From Lentimicrobiaceae bacterium (lineage in GTDB: Bacteria; Bacteroidota; Bacteroidia; Bacteroidales; JAGONC01), in the NCBI GenBank assembly GCA_017993235.1, contig JAGONC010000020.1, positions 1 through 60,444 on the forward strand: a stretch of 60,444 nt of DNA. Direction: 5' to 3'. The stretch's first letter is position 1. Each line of letters starts with the position of its first letter. Shown piece by piece: positions 1 to 9,103 of this stretch. Under the pieces are notes generated by a model. The model did not search any database and was not told where the DNA came from. It saw nothing but the letters and a program-made list of their open reading frames with translations. Both the position numbers and the translations under genes were made by a program.

Positions 1-196
1 TGCCTGTTGTGGCGCCAGCTGCATCGCAGGGTAGCTATGTATGGATGAGATAAGTGCTGAAAGCATCTAAGCACGAAACTTAGCCCAAGATGAGACTTCC
101 TTTAAGGGTCGTTCTAGACCAGAACGTTGATAGGCTGCAGGTGTAAAGTCAGAAATGGCAAAGCTGAGCAGTACTAATTACCCGTATGCTTCCTTC
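1..196 (+). rRNA. 23S ribosomal RNA, 3' end (partial)
   Basis: The sequence matches the conserved 3' terminal domain of bacterial 23S rRNA, including the segment around 150-175 (TGATAGGCTGCAGGTGTAAA followed by GAGCAGTACTAATTACCCGT). The gene runs in from outside the window, so only the last 190 or so bases are seen. The 3' boundary is estimated from the usual position of the closing helix. The 5S gene follows after about 90 bases, as in a normal rRNA operon. Confidence 0.95.
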
Positions 197-286
197 ACAG
201 GATGACTAACAATACCGACTGCACTGTCTTTTCTTTCCTCAATATGTCAAAATATATCCCTGAAAACGATTCAGGATGAAAATCTT

Positions 287-396
<110 letters not shown>

Positions 397-426
397 TTCC
401 TATGTCCCGGACCAGCTCCGGGATGA

Positions 427-456
427 AACCCCGGACTCACCTCCGGGGTTTTTTAT
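427..456 (+). terminator. Rho-independent terminator of the rRNA operon
   Basis: A nine-base-pair stem (AACCCCGGA at 427-435 with TCCGGGGTT at 442-450) and a six-base loop are followed by a T-rich run. A weaker hairpin, TCCCGG/CCGGGA at 405-423, sits just upstream. The position 30 bases after 5S fits the end of the rRNA transcript. Confidence 0.85.
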
Positions 457-495
457 TACCCCTACGCTTCATACCATCATCATACCTTATTTCGT

Positions 496-503
496 TATCT
501 TTG
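496..503 (+). promoter_or_regulatory. Candidate -7 promoter element (TATCTTTG)
   Basis: It matches the Bacteroidota sigma-factor -7 consensus TAnnTTTG and lies 24 bases upstream of the ATG of the putative porin gene. No clear TTTG at the -33 position was seen, so this is a partial match. Confidence 0.4.
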
Positions 504-526
504 AACCCGGATAACTCCACAATCCT

Positions 527-2422
527 ATGCGCAAGGTGATAAAGCTCTGCTGCCTGCTTTTTCCTGTTTTCCTGTCATTACCTGCCCATTCCCAGGCACC
601 CGATACCCTCGCCCCTGCCATCGATTCCACCTATGTAGGTTATTTCCTTGAAAAAGATTTTATCTTCTCACCCATAGCTTACCATCCCATCGATACATCC
701 CTCACCTTTTTCCAGAAATACGACCCGGCACTCTACCCCGCCAGCTTGTTTGCCACCCTCGGAAATATCGGACTGGCCACCCACGATCTGTCCTTCTCCC
801 TTACTCCCACCCTCCAACTCCAAACCATGCTTCCCGCTTTTGACCTCTACCGATACCAACATGAAAATACACGTTTCTATTCTTCCGTCAAACCCTATAG
901 CGAACTGTTCTATGTTATGGGAAAATACCGTGAACAATATTTTACCGGCGACATCAGCGAAAAAATAGGCAAACAGCTTGTCGTGGGAATGAACTTCCGC
1001 TTCATCAACGCTTTTGGAGGTTACCCGCGCCAGAGATCAGATGATAAAAATGTGGTGCTGAAAACCAACTATTTCACCAAAAACCAACGCTATGGAATCA
1101 TTGCTGATTATATCCATAATAACCTTACCCCTCAGGAAAACGGTGGCATCGAATACGACTCGGTCTTTGAAGAAAAAATCGAAACGGATCCGAAACGATT
1201 AACCGTCAACCTTACCTCATCCCAAAATAAATGGAAAGAAAACAGCTTCCACCTGTCACACTATGTTAGCCTGACCCGGCCAGCCGATACGGTGACCGAA
1301 AACTGGAAAACCGCAAAAATCCTGCAGCCGGGAAGCATCTCACACGTATTCAAGATCTCCAAATCAACCCTCACCTATACCGATGATAAAATTGATACGC
1401 TTTTTTACCCGGCGGTTTACCTCGATAGTACCAGCACAAAAGATGCTTCCCAGATCAGTTCAATGGAAAATACACTGGCCTGGTCCAACTCCCGCAACAG
1501 CATCACTCCGGTTATCCTCACCTTGGGCGTCAAATACCAATACAACAGGATCCGATATTTCTCCCACGACTCATTGCTGTTTTCCACCGACCTGAACCAC
1601 CTTTACTATTCAGCCATTCTCACCCTTAAACCCTTTAAAGGACTGGAACTGAAAGGAGAAGCTGAACTGTCACATGGAGACTATCAAAAGGGAGATACCC
1701 GAATCACCGCCTGGGTGACAAAAAAATTCCGGCCGGGTGTGAAAGATTACCTCCTCAGCGGCACCGTTTCCTTCATCAGCCAAACACCCTGCTGGTATTC
1801 CAGCTATTATGTTTCTAACTACTTCCAATGGGATAACACATTTGATAAGGAAAACCTGCTGCATGCAGGTTTAAAAGGCATCCTTCCCTATCTGGATATC
1901 GCCGGAGATTATTACCACTATTCCCATTACATGTATTTCGGATTCGACGCTCTCCCGGTACAGGCCGAAAAAACACTGGATGTCTTCCAGATCAAAGCCC
2001 ATAGCCCGGTACACCTGCGGAAAGTGTCATTGGATGCCTGGGTGATCTATCAGCAGACACCCCAGCAGGAAATTCTGCGCCTCCCCGCCCTCTCTGCTGA
2101 CCTGAGCGCCTATTTCAACCAGGTACTCTTCAAAGGCGCTTTAAGTACCCAATTGGGATTTGACCTGCATTACCAGTCAGGCTACCTTGCCAATGCCTAC
2201 ATGCCGTCCTCACGGGTGTTCTATCTCCAGGATGAAAAAAAACTACCCTCTGTCATGATCCTGGATATTGTCTGGAAATTCAAGGTGCAAAGAGCACGTT
2301 TCTTCCTGCTTTATCATCACCTGAACAGCCTCTTTGGCAAACACGATTATTATTACGTACCCCATTATCCGCTGCAGGATGCACGGTTCAAATTCGGAGT
2401 AAGCTGGCGGTTCCAGGACTGA
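527..2422 (+). CDS. Putative outer-membrane porin (Porin_10-like)
   Basis: A 631-residue protein with a Sec signal peptide at residues 1-22 (hydrophobic core CLLFPVFLSLPAHSQA) and a body of alternating polar and aromatic residues typical of a large beta barrel. It ends in a strand with a terminal aromatic (KFGVSWRFQD). Length and the N-terminal region resemble the Bacteroidota 'putative porin' family (PF14121). The expected role is passive diffusion of small molecules across the outer membrane; no substrate can be inferred. It stands alone after the rRNA terminator with its own -7 element and converges on the DnaJ-like gene. The family call is from memory of the family and was not searched. 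Confidence 0.65.
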   Translation: MRKVIKLCCLLFPVFLSLPAHSQAPDTLAPAIDSTYVGYFLEKDFIFSPIAYHPIDTSLTFFQKYDPALYPASLFATLGNIGLATHDLSFSLTPTLQLQTMLPAFDLYRYQHENTRFYSSVKPYSELFYVMGKYREQYFTGDISEKIGKQLVVGMNFRFINAFGGYPRQRSDDKNVVLKTNYFTKNQRYGIIADYIHNNLTPQENGGIEYDSVFEEKIETDPKRLTVNLTSSQNKWKENSFHLSHYVSLTRPADTVTENWKTAKILQPGSISHVFKISKSTLTYTDDKIDTLFYPAVYLDSTSTKDASQISSMENTLAWSNSRNSITPVILTLGVKYQYNRIRYFSHDSLLFSTDLNHLYYSAILTLKPFKGLELKGEAELSHGDYQKGDTRITAWVTKKFRPGVKDYLLSGTVSFISQTPCWYSSYYVSNYFQWDNTFDKENLLHAGLKGILPYLDIAGDYYHYSHYMYFGFDALPVQAEKTLDVFQIKAHSPVHLRKVSLDAWVIYQQTPQQEILRLPALSADLSAYFNQVLFKGALSTQLGFDLHYQSGYLANAYMPSSRVFYLQDEKKLPSVMILDIVWKFKVQRARFFLLYHHLNSLFGKHDYYYVPHYPLQDARFKFGVSWRFQD

Positions 2423-2423
2423 T

Positions 2424-2530
2424 GATATCTGATGAACGATTAACCGATATCGGATATCAGATTTAAATCCTAAATCAAATCCTAAATCAAATCCTAAATC
2501 AAATATCCGTTAATCGTTCAATCGTATATC
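2424..2530. repeat. Inverted repeat with 12-bp tandem repeats between convergent genes
   Basis: Three perfect copies of a 12-bp unit (AAATCCTAAATC) occupy 2465-2500. They are flanked by a perfect 12-bp inverted repeat, TGAACGATTAAC at 2433-2444 and its complement at 2509-2520. The structure fills the gap between two convergent genes and could act as a two-way terminator or mRNA 3' stabiliser. The tandem words would lie in the loop. Confidence 0.7.
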
Positions 2531-3251
2531 ACTTAAGCCCTCTGTGCCGCTTGATATCCTGATATGCCTGGTTCAATTGCTGGAACTTCTCCTTGGCGGC
2601 CCGCTGGACATCCTCTCCCAGATGGCTGACCTTATCAGGATGGTACTTTACGGCCATGCGGCGATAGGCCTTGTGAACCTCTTCATCACTGGCCTCGGGT
2701 AAGATCTCAAGGATCTGGTAGGCACTGTCCATGTTTTTGACGAACATGGCCTGGATGGATTCATAATCCGCATCACTCACCCCCAGGTACCCACAGATCG
2801 TACGGATGACCTGAAGCTCCTGTAGATGACTCTGTCCGTCGGCGAGCGCAATTCCAAATAAAAAATGGATCAACTGCAACCGTGAGGAATGATCCATATA
2901 GTGGCGGATCTGGATCGAAACCTGCTGAATGTTTATATCTCTTTTTAAAAGATCACGGAGTATCAGGATTAGCTGTTCCCCTTTTTCTTCACCAAACTGC
3001 CGCTGCAGGAAGGCCCTGACGTAGTCCAGCTCTGACTTCATCACCTTTTCATCAGCTTTCATGACAGCCGCCGTCAATACCAGCAGACTGACACCGAAAT
3101 CCCCCGGTTGAGTCGTGGTCCCCTGATATTCATAATCTCCCGACTGCATGGCATCGAACATCGAACCCAGCACGAAACCAAGGATGACGCCAATGGGGCC
3201 TCCCAGAACCCATCCCAGCCCTCCGCCAATCCATTTACCGTACTTTGCCAT
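2529..3251 (-). CDS. TerB and DnaJ domain co-chaperone (DjlA-like)
   Basis: A 240-residue protein. Residues 6-32 are a glycine-rich hydrophobic segment that probably inserts in the inner membrane. Residues 50-165 form a TerB-like helical domain with acidic motifs (MKADEKV and ALADGQ). Residues 177-236 form a C-terminal J domain with the HPD tripeptide at 204-206, which stimulates DnaK ATPase. This is the DjlA arrangement: membrane anchor, TerB, J domain. The ATG at 3251 gives the hydrophobic N-terminus directly. It converges with the porin gene and is followed upstream by a short AAGCTT-type repeat. Confidence 0.85.
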   Translation of the reverse strand: MAKYGKWIGGGLGWVLGGPIGVILGFVLGSMFDAMQSGDYEYQGTTTQPGDFGVSLLVLTAAVMKADEKVMKSELDYVRAFLQRQFGEEKGEQLILILRDLLKRDINIQQVSIQIRHYMDHSSRLQLIHFLFGIALADGQSHLQELQVIRTICGYLGVSDADYESIQAMFVKNMDSAYQILEILPEASDEEVHKAYRRMAVKYHPDKVSHLGEDVQRAAKEKFQQLNQAYQDIKRHRGLK

Positions 3252-3261
3252 GGTTATTCAG

Positions 3262-3300
3262 CTGCAGGCTATCAGTTACAAGCTTCAAGCTTAAAGCTTT
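3262..3300. repeat. Short AAGCTT-type word repeats at a gene junction
   Basis: The 70-bp gap between two minus-strand genes contains imperfect repeats of the words CAAGCTT and AAAGCTT. A related block occurs at the next gene junction (4688-4738). HindIII-like palindromic words allow local pairing. No protein is encoded. Confidence 0.55.
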
Positions 3301-3320
3301 TATGAATTGACAATTTAACA

Positions 3321-4667
3321 TTAAGCATTCATACGGATCCCCTCGCTCAACGGTAATCCATATTGTTCCTCCATCCGGATATTCATTTTTTCAAGGTTGT
3401 CGAGGATGGGTTTATAGATTTCAGGTATGACCGGAATATGTACACCTTTTGCTCTGATGCGACCCTCCAGAATCATTTCGACCCCACAGGCAGCAGGCAG
3501 GGCAACGGTTCTTGCCACAGACGTGTCGGTGAGCAATGTACCAAAATCCAGCATCCTTGACTTGATCACCTCCTTTGAACCATCGGGATAACTGGCAAGA
3601 AACGTATGCAACATCACCACCATGTCCCTTTCCTCCGGCTGGATCATCATTTTTGCGATCATCAGATCCGATACGATTTCAAAAGGGCTGTCCTCCAAAC
3701 GGTTTACCGGTTCATCCGAGAACAGTCCCAGCCACTCCAGTGCCCTGATGGGGAGGGAGTCCGCATCGATATGCAACCGGGATGCAATCTTTCCCTTCAC
3801 ATGCTGCGGATCCTTTTCACCGGTTTGTCTGGCCAGGAATCCTGCATACGACAACCCTTCCAGGTTTATCTTTTCATACGAAAGAAGGTTGAGCCGTTTC
3901 ATCGCATCAAGTATCTCGCACCAGCCCGGATATCGGAAGGTGCCACGGAAAATCGTTTTCACCTCCGGGATACCATATAGCTCAGCATAGGGTAGCGAAT
4001 CCCTGTTGGGATACACATCCAGAAGACCCACTCCCGGAAAGGTAACCGACAGGGGATTCTTGAAAAGATCTTCCGTAGGTATATAACGGGTGCTACCATT
4101 GAGCTGGTATTTCCCGTCGTTGTTCCCTGCCATGACCACACCCTTGGGCGCCCAGGTAAACTTATACCGGAATGGGTTCGTCTCAACCTCCGGTGCTACC
4201 AGTGCACCACAGAAGGAATAAAATTCCTCCACTTTTCCTCCTTTCCCGTGAATATGATCAATGATGCGCATTGCCCCCATGTGATCGATTCCGGGATCGA
4301 GCCCGAGTTCATTTAAAATGATGATCCCCGCTTTACGGGCTTCTTCATCCAAAGCACGCATCTCCGGTTTTACATAGGAAGAGGTCAGCATATCCCGCCT
4401 GTAATGAACGCATTTCCTGGCAACCATCAAATGATGGGTATAGGGCAGCAGGCTCACCGTAAGATCATGTTGCTGGATCATCCTGTCCAGTTCAGGTTCC
4501 CGGTCTACGGTCCATTCAACCGAAAATCCATGGGGGTGCCCGCCGATCATCGCATCCGCCTTTGATTTGGTTCGTGTGGCAATCGTCACCAGGTAACCCT
4601 TGTTCAACAAATACGTGACAATAGGCTTTACAACCATTCCCGCCCCAAGGATCAGTACTTTTTTCAT
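3321..4667 (-). CDS. Saccharopine dehydrogenase family protein
   Basis: A 448-residue protein that begins directly with a Rossmann dinucleotide-binding motif (VLILGAGMVVKP, residues 4-15). It continues with the saccharopine dehydrogenase C-terminal catalytic region (NELGLDPGIDHMGAMRIID). The family oxidises saccharopine to glutamate and 2-aminoadipate semialdehyde in lysine degradation. The ATG at 4667 was chosen because the Rossmann fold starts there; an in-frame upstream ATG would add 14 residues coded inside the junction repeat. The gene lies downstream of a lysine-ketoglutarate reductase-like gene on the same strand, so the two together match the two halves of the eukaryotic bifunctional enzyme LKR/SDH. 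Substrate specificity is inferred from the pairing. Confidence 0.85.
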   Translation of the reverse strand: MKKVLILGAGMVVKPIVTYLLNKGYLVTIATRTKSKADAMIGGHPHGFSVEWTVDREPELDRMIQQHDLTVSLLPYTHHLMVARKCVHYRRDMLTSSYVKPEMRALDEEARKAGIIILNELGLDPGIDHMGAMRIIDHIHGKGGKVEEFYSFCGALVAPEVETNPFRYKFTWAPKGVVMAGNNDGKYQLNGSTRYIPTEDLFKNPLSVTFPGVGLLDVYPNRDSLPYAELYGIPEVKTIFRGTFRYPGWCEILDAMKRLNLLSYEKINLEGLSYAGFLARQTGEKDPQHVKGKIASRLHIDADSLPIRALEWLGLFSDEPVNRLEDSPFEIVSDLMIAKMMIQPEERDMVVMLHTFLASYPDGSKEVIKSRMLDFGTLLTDTSVARTVALPAACGVEMILEGRIRAKGVHIPVIPEIYKPILDNLEKMNIRMEEQYGLPLSEGIRMNA

Positions 4668-4687
4668 AAAATTTATATTTGGTGATT

Positions 4688-4738
4688 GATAATAAGCTGC
4701 AAGCTTCAAGTTTCAAGCCGCAAGCTTACAGCTTGTAG
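4688..4738. repeat. CAAGCTT/CAAGTTT word repeats between the LKR-like and SDH-like genes
   Basis: Repeated words (GCTGCAAGCTTCAAGTTTCAAG and relatives, with AGCTT/AAGCT in both orientations) fill the 73-bp gap between two genes expected to be co-transcribed. Outer words AAGCTGCAAGCTT and AAGCTTACAGCTT can pair with each other. It could tune the downstream gene or stabilise the upstream mRNA 3' end. It resembles the block at 3262-3300. Confidence 0.55.
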
Positions 4739-4740
4739 CT

Positions 4741-6051
4741 TTACAGATATTTCGAAATATACGCATAATCCGGCGTCAGTTCCCCCTTGTGAAGGATCAT
4801 ACCCCTTTTGATCGGGGAAGGCAATTCAAGATCATAAAAATCCAGGGAATAATCAGCCCGTGTGATCGCATTCATATATACCCAAAGGGCCTCGCTGAAC
4901 ATCATGGAAGATTCCCGTGGCAATTCGGTTGGTAAAATATCCACTGCCATCACCAGAATGCCTTTTCCTTTAAATCCCATGGTGGGCTTCCTCTCAAAAG
5001 GATTGTAAACAAAAACGGGATCTTCTACCTCAGTGCCTTTGTGCGTGCATTCAACCGAACCATTTACATCACAGGTAATATCACCGATGACTTTCAGTCG
5101 GGGTTCCTCTTCGCTGTACAGTTTTTCCAGGTAATCCTTCGTGACGATCCGCGGATACCGTTCATCCCAGTACATGCCATTCACGAGAATGCTCAGGCAG
5201 GGAACATATTTTTCGAACTGGCTTTTGTACTTCTTTTCACCATTGAGGTAATAATCCTGCAGTTCAAAACGGGCCATGGGATCGATGGGCTCGACCAGGT
5301 CCCACTCCCTGAAGACCACCTTGTAGATCACATTTTTCGGCAGGCCCTGCCTGTCGGATAATTCGAGCAATTGCTCGGGTGTGATCTCTTTTATCGGCAA
5401 CAGGGACGCAATTTCCTGGGCTCCGGCGGAAACATTTCCGTAGCCCGTAAAACCGATCACCATCGGATGCAGTTGGTCAGGCAATCCCTTTTCAAGGATT
5501 TCCTGTCCGACCTCAGAAATAATCCAGCGGGCCTCATCCAGCGATTCATAATGCCTCGCCTGTTTTATCCGCAGAAACGGCGTTTCAATCCCCATTTCCA
5601 TCAGTCGTTCTCCAAATGACCATAATGAGTTGATCATCCCTGCCAGACCTGCGTAACGACCAAAAAAGATCAGCCGCTTGCCCATATCATCCGTAATTCG
5701 CTCATAGTCGATGAGGTTACATTTTAGATCCATCATCCTTCGCAACATGGGCATGTTGTATGGCTGACCCTTAATCACATGGGCAAAGATCATGTACGTT
5801 TTCCCGTGTTCGAAGGCTTCCAGCGGTATTTCCTTGATCCCCATGATTACCGGACATTCTTCCAACGATTGAACAATGTGGGCTCCGGCATGGGCAAATT
5901 CATGATCCTTGAAGATCCTTTTCTCCGATGACTGGAGGTGAATCTTCAGGTGATAATCCTGTATAAGTTTGTGCACATGTAGCGGTATCAGGGGAACCCG
6001 GCGTTCATACTTATATTTATCTTCGATCCGGATGCCAAGGATGTCGTTCAT
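4741..6051 (-). CDS. Lysine-ketoglutarate reductase-like protein (AlaDH/PNT-type N-terminal domain)
   Basis: A 436-residue protein starting MNDILGIRIEDKYKYERRVP, the RxEDKxxxERR(T/V)PL pattern of the alanine dehydrogenase/LKR N-terminal domain. Further motifs are a substrate region (IMGIKEIP and YMIFAHVIKGQ) and a GFTGYGNVSAGAQEI nucleotide-fold segment near residue 195. The family condenses lysine with 2-oxoglutarate to saccharopine. It is followed by the saccharopine dehydrogenase gene, so the pair probably makes a lysine-catabolic operon. The ATG at 6051 fits the domain start; the upstream extension is low-complexity and overlaps the promoter region. Confidence 0.85.
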   Translation of the reverse strand: MNDILGIRIEDKYKYERRVPLIPLHVHKLIQDYHLKIHLQSSEKRIFKDHEFAHAGAHIVQSLEECPVIMGIKEIPLEAFEHGKTYMIFAHVIKGQPYNMPMLRRMMDLKCNLIDYERITDDMGKRLIFFGRYAGLAGMINSLWSFGERLMEMGIETPFLRIKQARHYESLDEARWIISEVGQEILEKGLPDQLHPMVIGFTGYGNVSAGAQEIASLLPIKEITPEQLLELSDRQGLPKNVIYKVVFREWDLVEPIDPMARFELQDYYLNGEKKYKSQFEKYVPCLSILVNGMYWDERYPRIVTKDYLEKLYSEEEPRLKVIGDITCDVNGSVECTHKGTEVEDPVFVYNPFERKPTMGFKGKGILVMAVDILPTELPRESSMMFSEALWVYMNAITRADYSLDFYDLELPSPIKRGMILHKGELTPDYAYISKYL

Positions 6052-6096
6052 AATCAAATACGTTAGGTAAATTAATCTAGTTTTTAAGCAAGAGCC

Positions 6097-6104
6097 CAAA
6101 ATTA
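6097..6104 (-). promoter_or_regulatory. Candidate -7 element (TAATTTTG) for the lysine-degradation pair
   Basis: On the minus strand this is TAATTTTG, matching TAnnTTTG, 45 bases upstream of the ATG at 6051. It lies in the 218-bp divergent region shared with ppdK. No -33 match was seen. Confidence 0.35.
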
Positions 6105-6199
6105 CAAAAATTACCGATTGAAAATGAGGTATTGTTAATAATTTAACAATGAATCCTGATATTTGTTTTGTGCCATTCCAGGTAAGTTTAAAAATTTTA

Positions 6200-6207
6200 T
6201 AACTTTG
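6200..6207 (+). promoter_or_regulatory. Candidate -7 element (TAACTTTG) for ppdK
   Basis: A consensus TAnnTTTG element 62 bases upstream of the ppdK ATG, in AT-rich DNA. Two TTTG words at 6162-6170 are too far upstream for the usual 19-21 bp spacing, so the -33 box is unclear. Confidence 0.45.
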
Positions 6208-6269
6208 CACCTTTCTTCCTTTAAAATCAATAAATACTGTAAATCAATTATTTAAAAATATTTTCATTT

Positions 6270-9071
6270 ATGAAAGAGCAAAAACAAAAACATGTATACT
6301 TCTTCGGTAACAAAGAAGCAGAAGGAAATACCGGCATGAAAAGCTTGCTTGGCGGCAAAGGCGCCAACCTGGCAGAAATGAACCTGATTGGCATCCCTGT
6401 ACCCCCCGGTTTTACCATCACCACGGAAGTATGTACTGCCTATTATATCCATGGTGAAAAGAAGGCCGTTGAACTCATCCAGGATGAAGTGACTGAAGCC
6501 GTTGCGAAAATCGAGAAAATCATGAAGAAAAAATTCGGGGATAACAAAAATCCTTTGCTTCTCTCCGTCCGCTCCGGAGCCAGGGCCTCAATGCCCGGTA
6601 TGATGGATACAGTACTGAACCTGGGACTGAACGATGAAGCCGTTGAAGGCCTGACGCTTAAAACAGGCAACGAACGGTTTGCATGGGATTCTTATCGGAG
6701 GTTCGTGCAAATGTTTGGTGATGTGGTACTGGGAATGAAACCTGCCTCAAAGGAAGACATTGATCCCTTTGAAGAGATCATTGAAAAGCTGAAGGAAGAA
6801 AAAGGGATTGTCACCGATATCGAACTGACCGCCTCCGATCTTAAGGAGCTGGTAAAACGTTTTAAGGAAGCGGTGAAAAAAGTCACCGGAAAAGATTTCC
6901 CGGTGGATCCCTGGGAACAGCTCTGGGGAGCGGTAATGGCGGTTTTTAATAGCTGGATGAACGACCGGGCTATCGTTTACCGTAAACTGAACAACATTCC
7001 CGATGAATGGGGAACAGCCGTCAACGTTCAGGCCATGGTGTTCGGGAACATGGGCGATAACTCGGCCACAGGAGTCGCATTCACCCGTGATGCAGCTACA
7101 GGGGAAAACCTGTTCAATGGCGAATACCTGATCAATGCGCAGGGAGAAGATGTAGTGGCCGGCATCAGGACACCTCAGCAAATCACGAAAGAGGGTTCCA
7201 GAAGGTGGGCCAAATTGCAGAATATCAAAGAGGAAGATCGTCATGATCACTATCCTTCCCTGGAAGAAACCATGCCAAAACTGTACAAGGAACTCTTTAA
7301 GATCCAGAACGACCTGGAAAGGCATTACACCGATATGCAGGACCTTGAGTTTACGATCCAGGATGGCAAATTGTGGTTGTTACAAACCCGAAACGGGAAG
7401 CGAACGGGCGCCGCTATGGTAAAAATTGCCATGGACATGCTCAAGGAAGGATTGATCAATAAAAGAACAGCCCTGTTGCGGATCGAACCCAACAAACTGG
7501 ATGAGCTTCTTCACCCCATATTCGTCCGCGAAGCAGAAAACGCTGCCATTGTGATCGGGAAGGGTCTGCCTGCATCACCGGGAGCAGCCTCCGGCAGGAT
7601 CGTATTCACTGCCGATGATGCTGAGGAGTGGGCTGTAAAAGAACGCTCCGATAAGGAATTGAGCAAGGTGATCCTGGTTCGCATCGAAACCTCTCCCGAA
7701 GACCTTGCCGGTATGCATGCTGCACAGGGTATCCTCACAGCCAGAGGCGGAATGACATCACATGCTGCGGTGGTGGCACGCGGCATGGGAAAATGCTGTA
7801 TCTCAGGAGCCGGCTCGCTCAAAATCGATTATAAGTCAAAGACCCTTACGGCAAATGGCAAAGTTTACCGCGAGGGAGACTGGATCTCTCTGAATGGATC
7901 CAAAGGAAATGTATACGAAGGAAAAATCCGGACCATGAATCCCGAGTTGCACGGGGATTTTGCCCGCCTGATGGACCTTGCCGATAAATTTACCCGAATG
8001 TATGTGCGTACCAATGCCGACACACCCCACGATGCCCGGGTAGCCAGGAAGTTTGGTGCCAGGGGTATCGGCCTGTGCCGGACCGAGCATATGTTCTTTG
8101 AGGGCGAACGTATCAAAGCCATGCGTGAAATGATCCTTGCCAACAACGAAAAGGGCCGGCGCGAAGCATTGGATAAACTGCTGCCCATCCAGCGAGGCGA
8201 CTTCGAGGGTATCTTCGAAGCCATGGATGGTCTTCCGGTCACCGTCCGCCTGCTGGATCCACCGCTGCATGAGTTTGTTCCCAACGAGGAGGAAAATCAG
8301 CGCGAAATGGCTATGGAAATGGGAGTAACCCTGGAGGAGATCAAAACAAAAGTGCACGATCTCCATGAAGTCAATCCAATGCTCGGCCACAGGGGCTGCA
8401 GGCTGGGAAACACCTACCCCGAAATCTCAGAAATGCAGGCACGGGCGATCATCGAAGCTGCCCTTAACCTGAAGGCACGGGGAGTCAATGCAGTTCCGGA
8501 AATCATGATCCCCCTGACGGGAACATTGATGGAAATGAAATTGCAGGAGACCATTGTGCGTCAAACAGCGGAAAAGGTCTTTGCCGAACGCAACGACCGG
8601 ATTGATTATAAGGTAGGCACCATGATCGAAGTACCCAGAGCAGCCCTGGTTGCCGATCAGATCGCCGGTTCGGCTGAGTTTTTCTCGTTCGGCACCAACG
8701 ATCTTACTCAGATGGGATTCGGTTACTCAAGGGACGACAGCAACAAGTTCATGCCGGTGTACCTTGCAAAAGGGATCCTGAAAAACGATCCCTTCCAGAT
8801 TCTCGATCAGGAAGGTATCGGACAACTGATGGAAATGGCAGTGAAAAGAGGCAGAAAGACCAGGCCTGACCTCAAAGTGGGTATCTGTGGAGAACACGGC
8901 GGTGAACCCAGTTCAGTGGAGTTTTGCAATTCCATCAGAATGAATTACGTGAGCTGCTCTCCATTCCGTGTACCGATTGCACGTGTTGCTGCGGCCCAGG
9001 CTGAGCTGCGCCGGAAAATGGCGAAGAACGAAAAGAAAATGGCAAAGAAAACCGCTGCCGGGATTTTATAA
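6270..9071 (+). CDS. ppdK: Pyruvate, phosphate dikinase
   Basis: A 933-residue protein, close to the usual 870-930. Order: N-terminal ATP-grasp nucleotide-binding domain (LLGGKGANLAEM at about 26), central phosphohistidine domain with the swivelling catalytic histidine in GGMTSHAAVVARG (His about 498), and a C-terminal PEP/pyruvate-binding TIM barrel (GIGLCRTEHMFF, FFSFGTNDLTQM and VGICGEHGGEP). It interconverts pyruvate + ATP + Pi with PEP + AMP + PPi in the cytoplasm. The pckA gene follows 32 bases later on the same strand, making a PEP-node operon that can run in the glycolytic or gluconeogenic direction. The ATG at 6270 follows an AT-rich leader. Confidence 0.97.
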   Translation: MKEQKQKHVYFFGNKEAEGNTGMKSLLGGKGANLAEMNLIGIPVPPGFTITTEVCTAYYIHGEKKAVELIQDEVTEAVAKIEKIMKKKFGDNKNPLLLSVRSGARASMPGMMDTVLNLGLNDEAVEGLTLKTGNERFAWDSYRRFVQMFGDVVLGMKPASKEDIDPFEEIIEKLKEEKGIVTDIELTASDLKELVKRFKEAVKKVTGKDFPVDPWEQLWGAVMAVFNSWMNDRAIVYRKLNNIPDEWGTAVNVQAMVFGNMGDNSATGVAFTRDAATGENLFNGEYLINAQGEDVVAGIRTPQQITKEGSRRWAKLQNIKEEDRHDHYPSLEETMPKLYKELFKIQNDLERHYTDMQDLEFTIQDGKLWLLQTRNGKRTGAAMVKIAMDMLKEGLINKRTALLRIEPNKLDELLHPIFVREAENAAIVIGKGLPASPGAASGRIVFTADDAEEWAVKERSDKELSKVILVRIETSPEDLAGMHAAQGILTARGGMTSHAAVVARGMGKCCISGAGSLKIDYKSKTLTANGKVYREGDWISLNGSKGNVYEGKIRTMNPELHGDFARLMDLADKFTRMYVRTNADTPHDARVARKFGARGIGLCRTEHMFFEGERIKAMREMILANNEKGRREALDKLLPIQRGDFEGIFEAMDGLPVTVRLLDPPLHEFVPNEEENQREMAMEMGVTLEEIKTKVHDLHEVNPMLGHRGCRLGNTYPEISEMQARAIIEAALNLKARGVNAVPEIMIPLTGTLMEMKLQETIVRQTAEKVFAERNDRIDYKVGTMIEVPRAALVADQIAGSAEFFSFGTNDLTQMGFGYSRDDSNKFMPVYLAKGILKNDPFQILDQEGIGQLMEMAVKRGRKTRPDLKVGICGEHGGEPSSVEFCNSIRMNYVSCSPFRVPIARVAAAQAELRRKMAKNEKKMAKKTAAGIL

Positions 9072-9103
9072 ATTCACTAAACATATAACCTTAATTCATC
9101 ATC

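Noticed and set aside
2465..2500. CRISPR-like array from three 12-bp repeats
   Set aside because: The units are contiguous with no spacers, far too short, and no cas gene is nearby.
7836..8390. Long opposite-strand open frames inside ppdK (for example 7836-8390 and 6747-7325, minus)
   Set aside because: They lie wholly inside a clear conserved gene and have no motif or start signal; they are shadows produced by codon bias.
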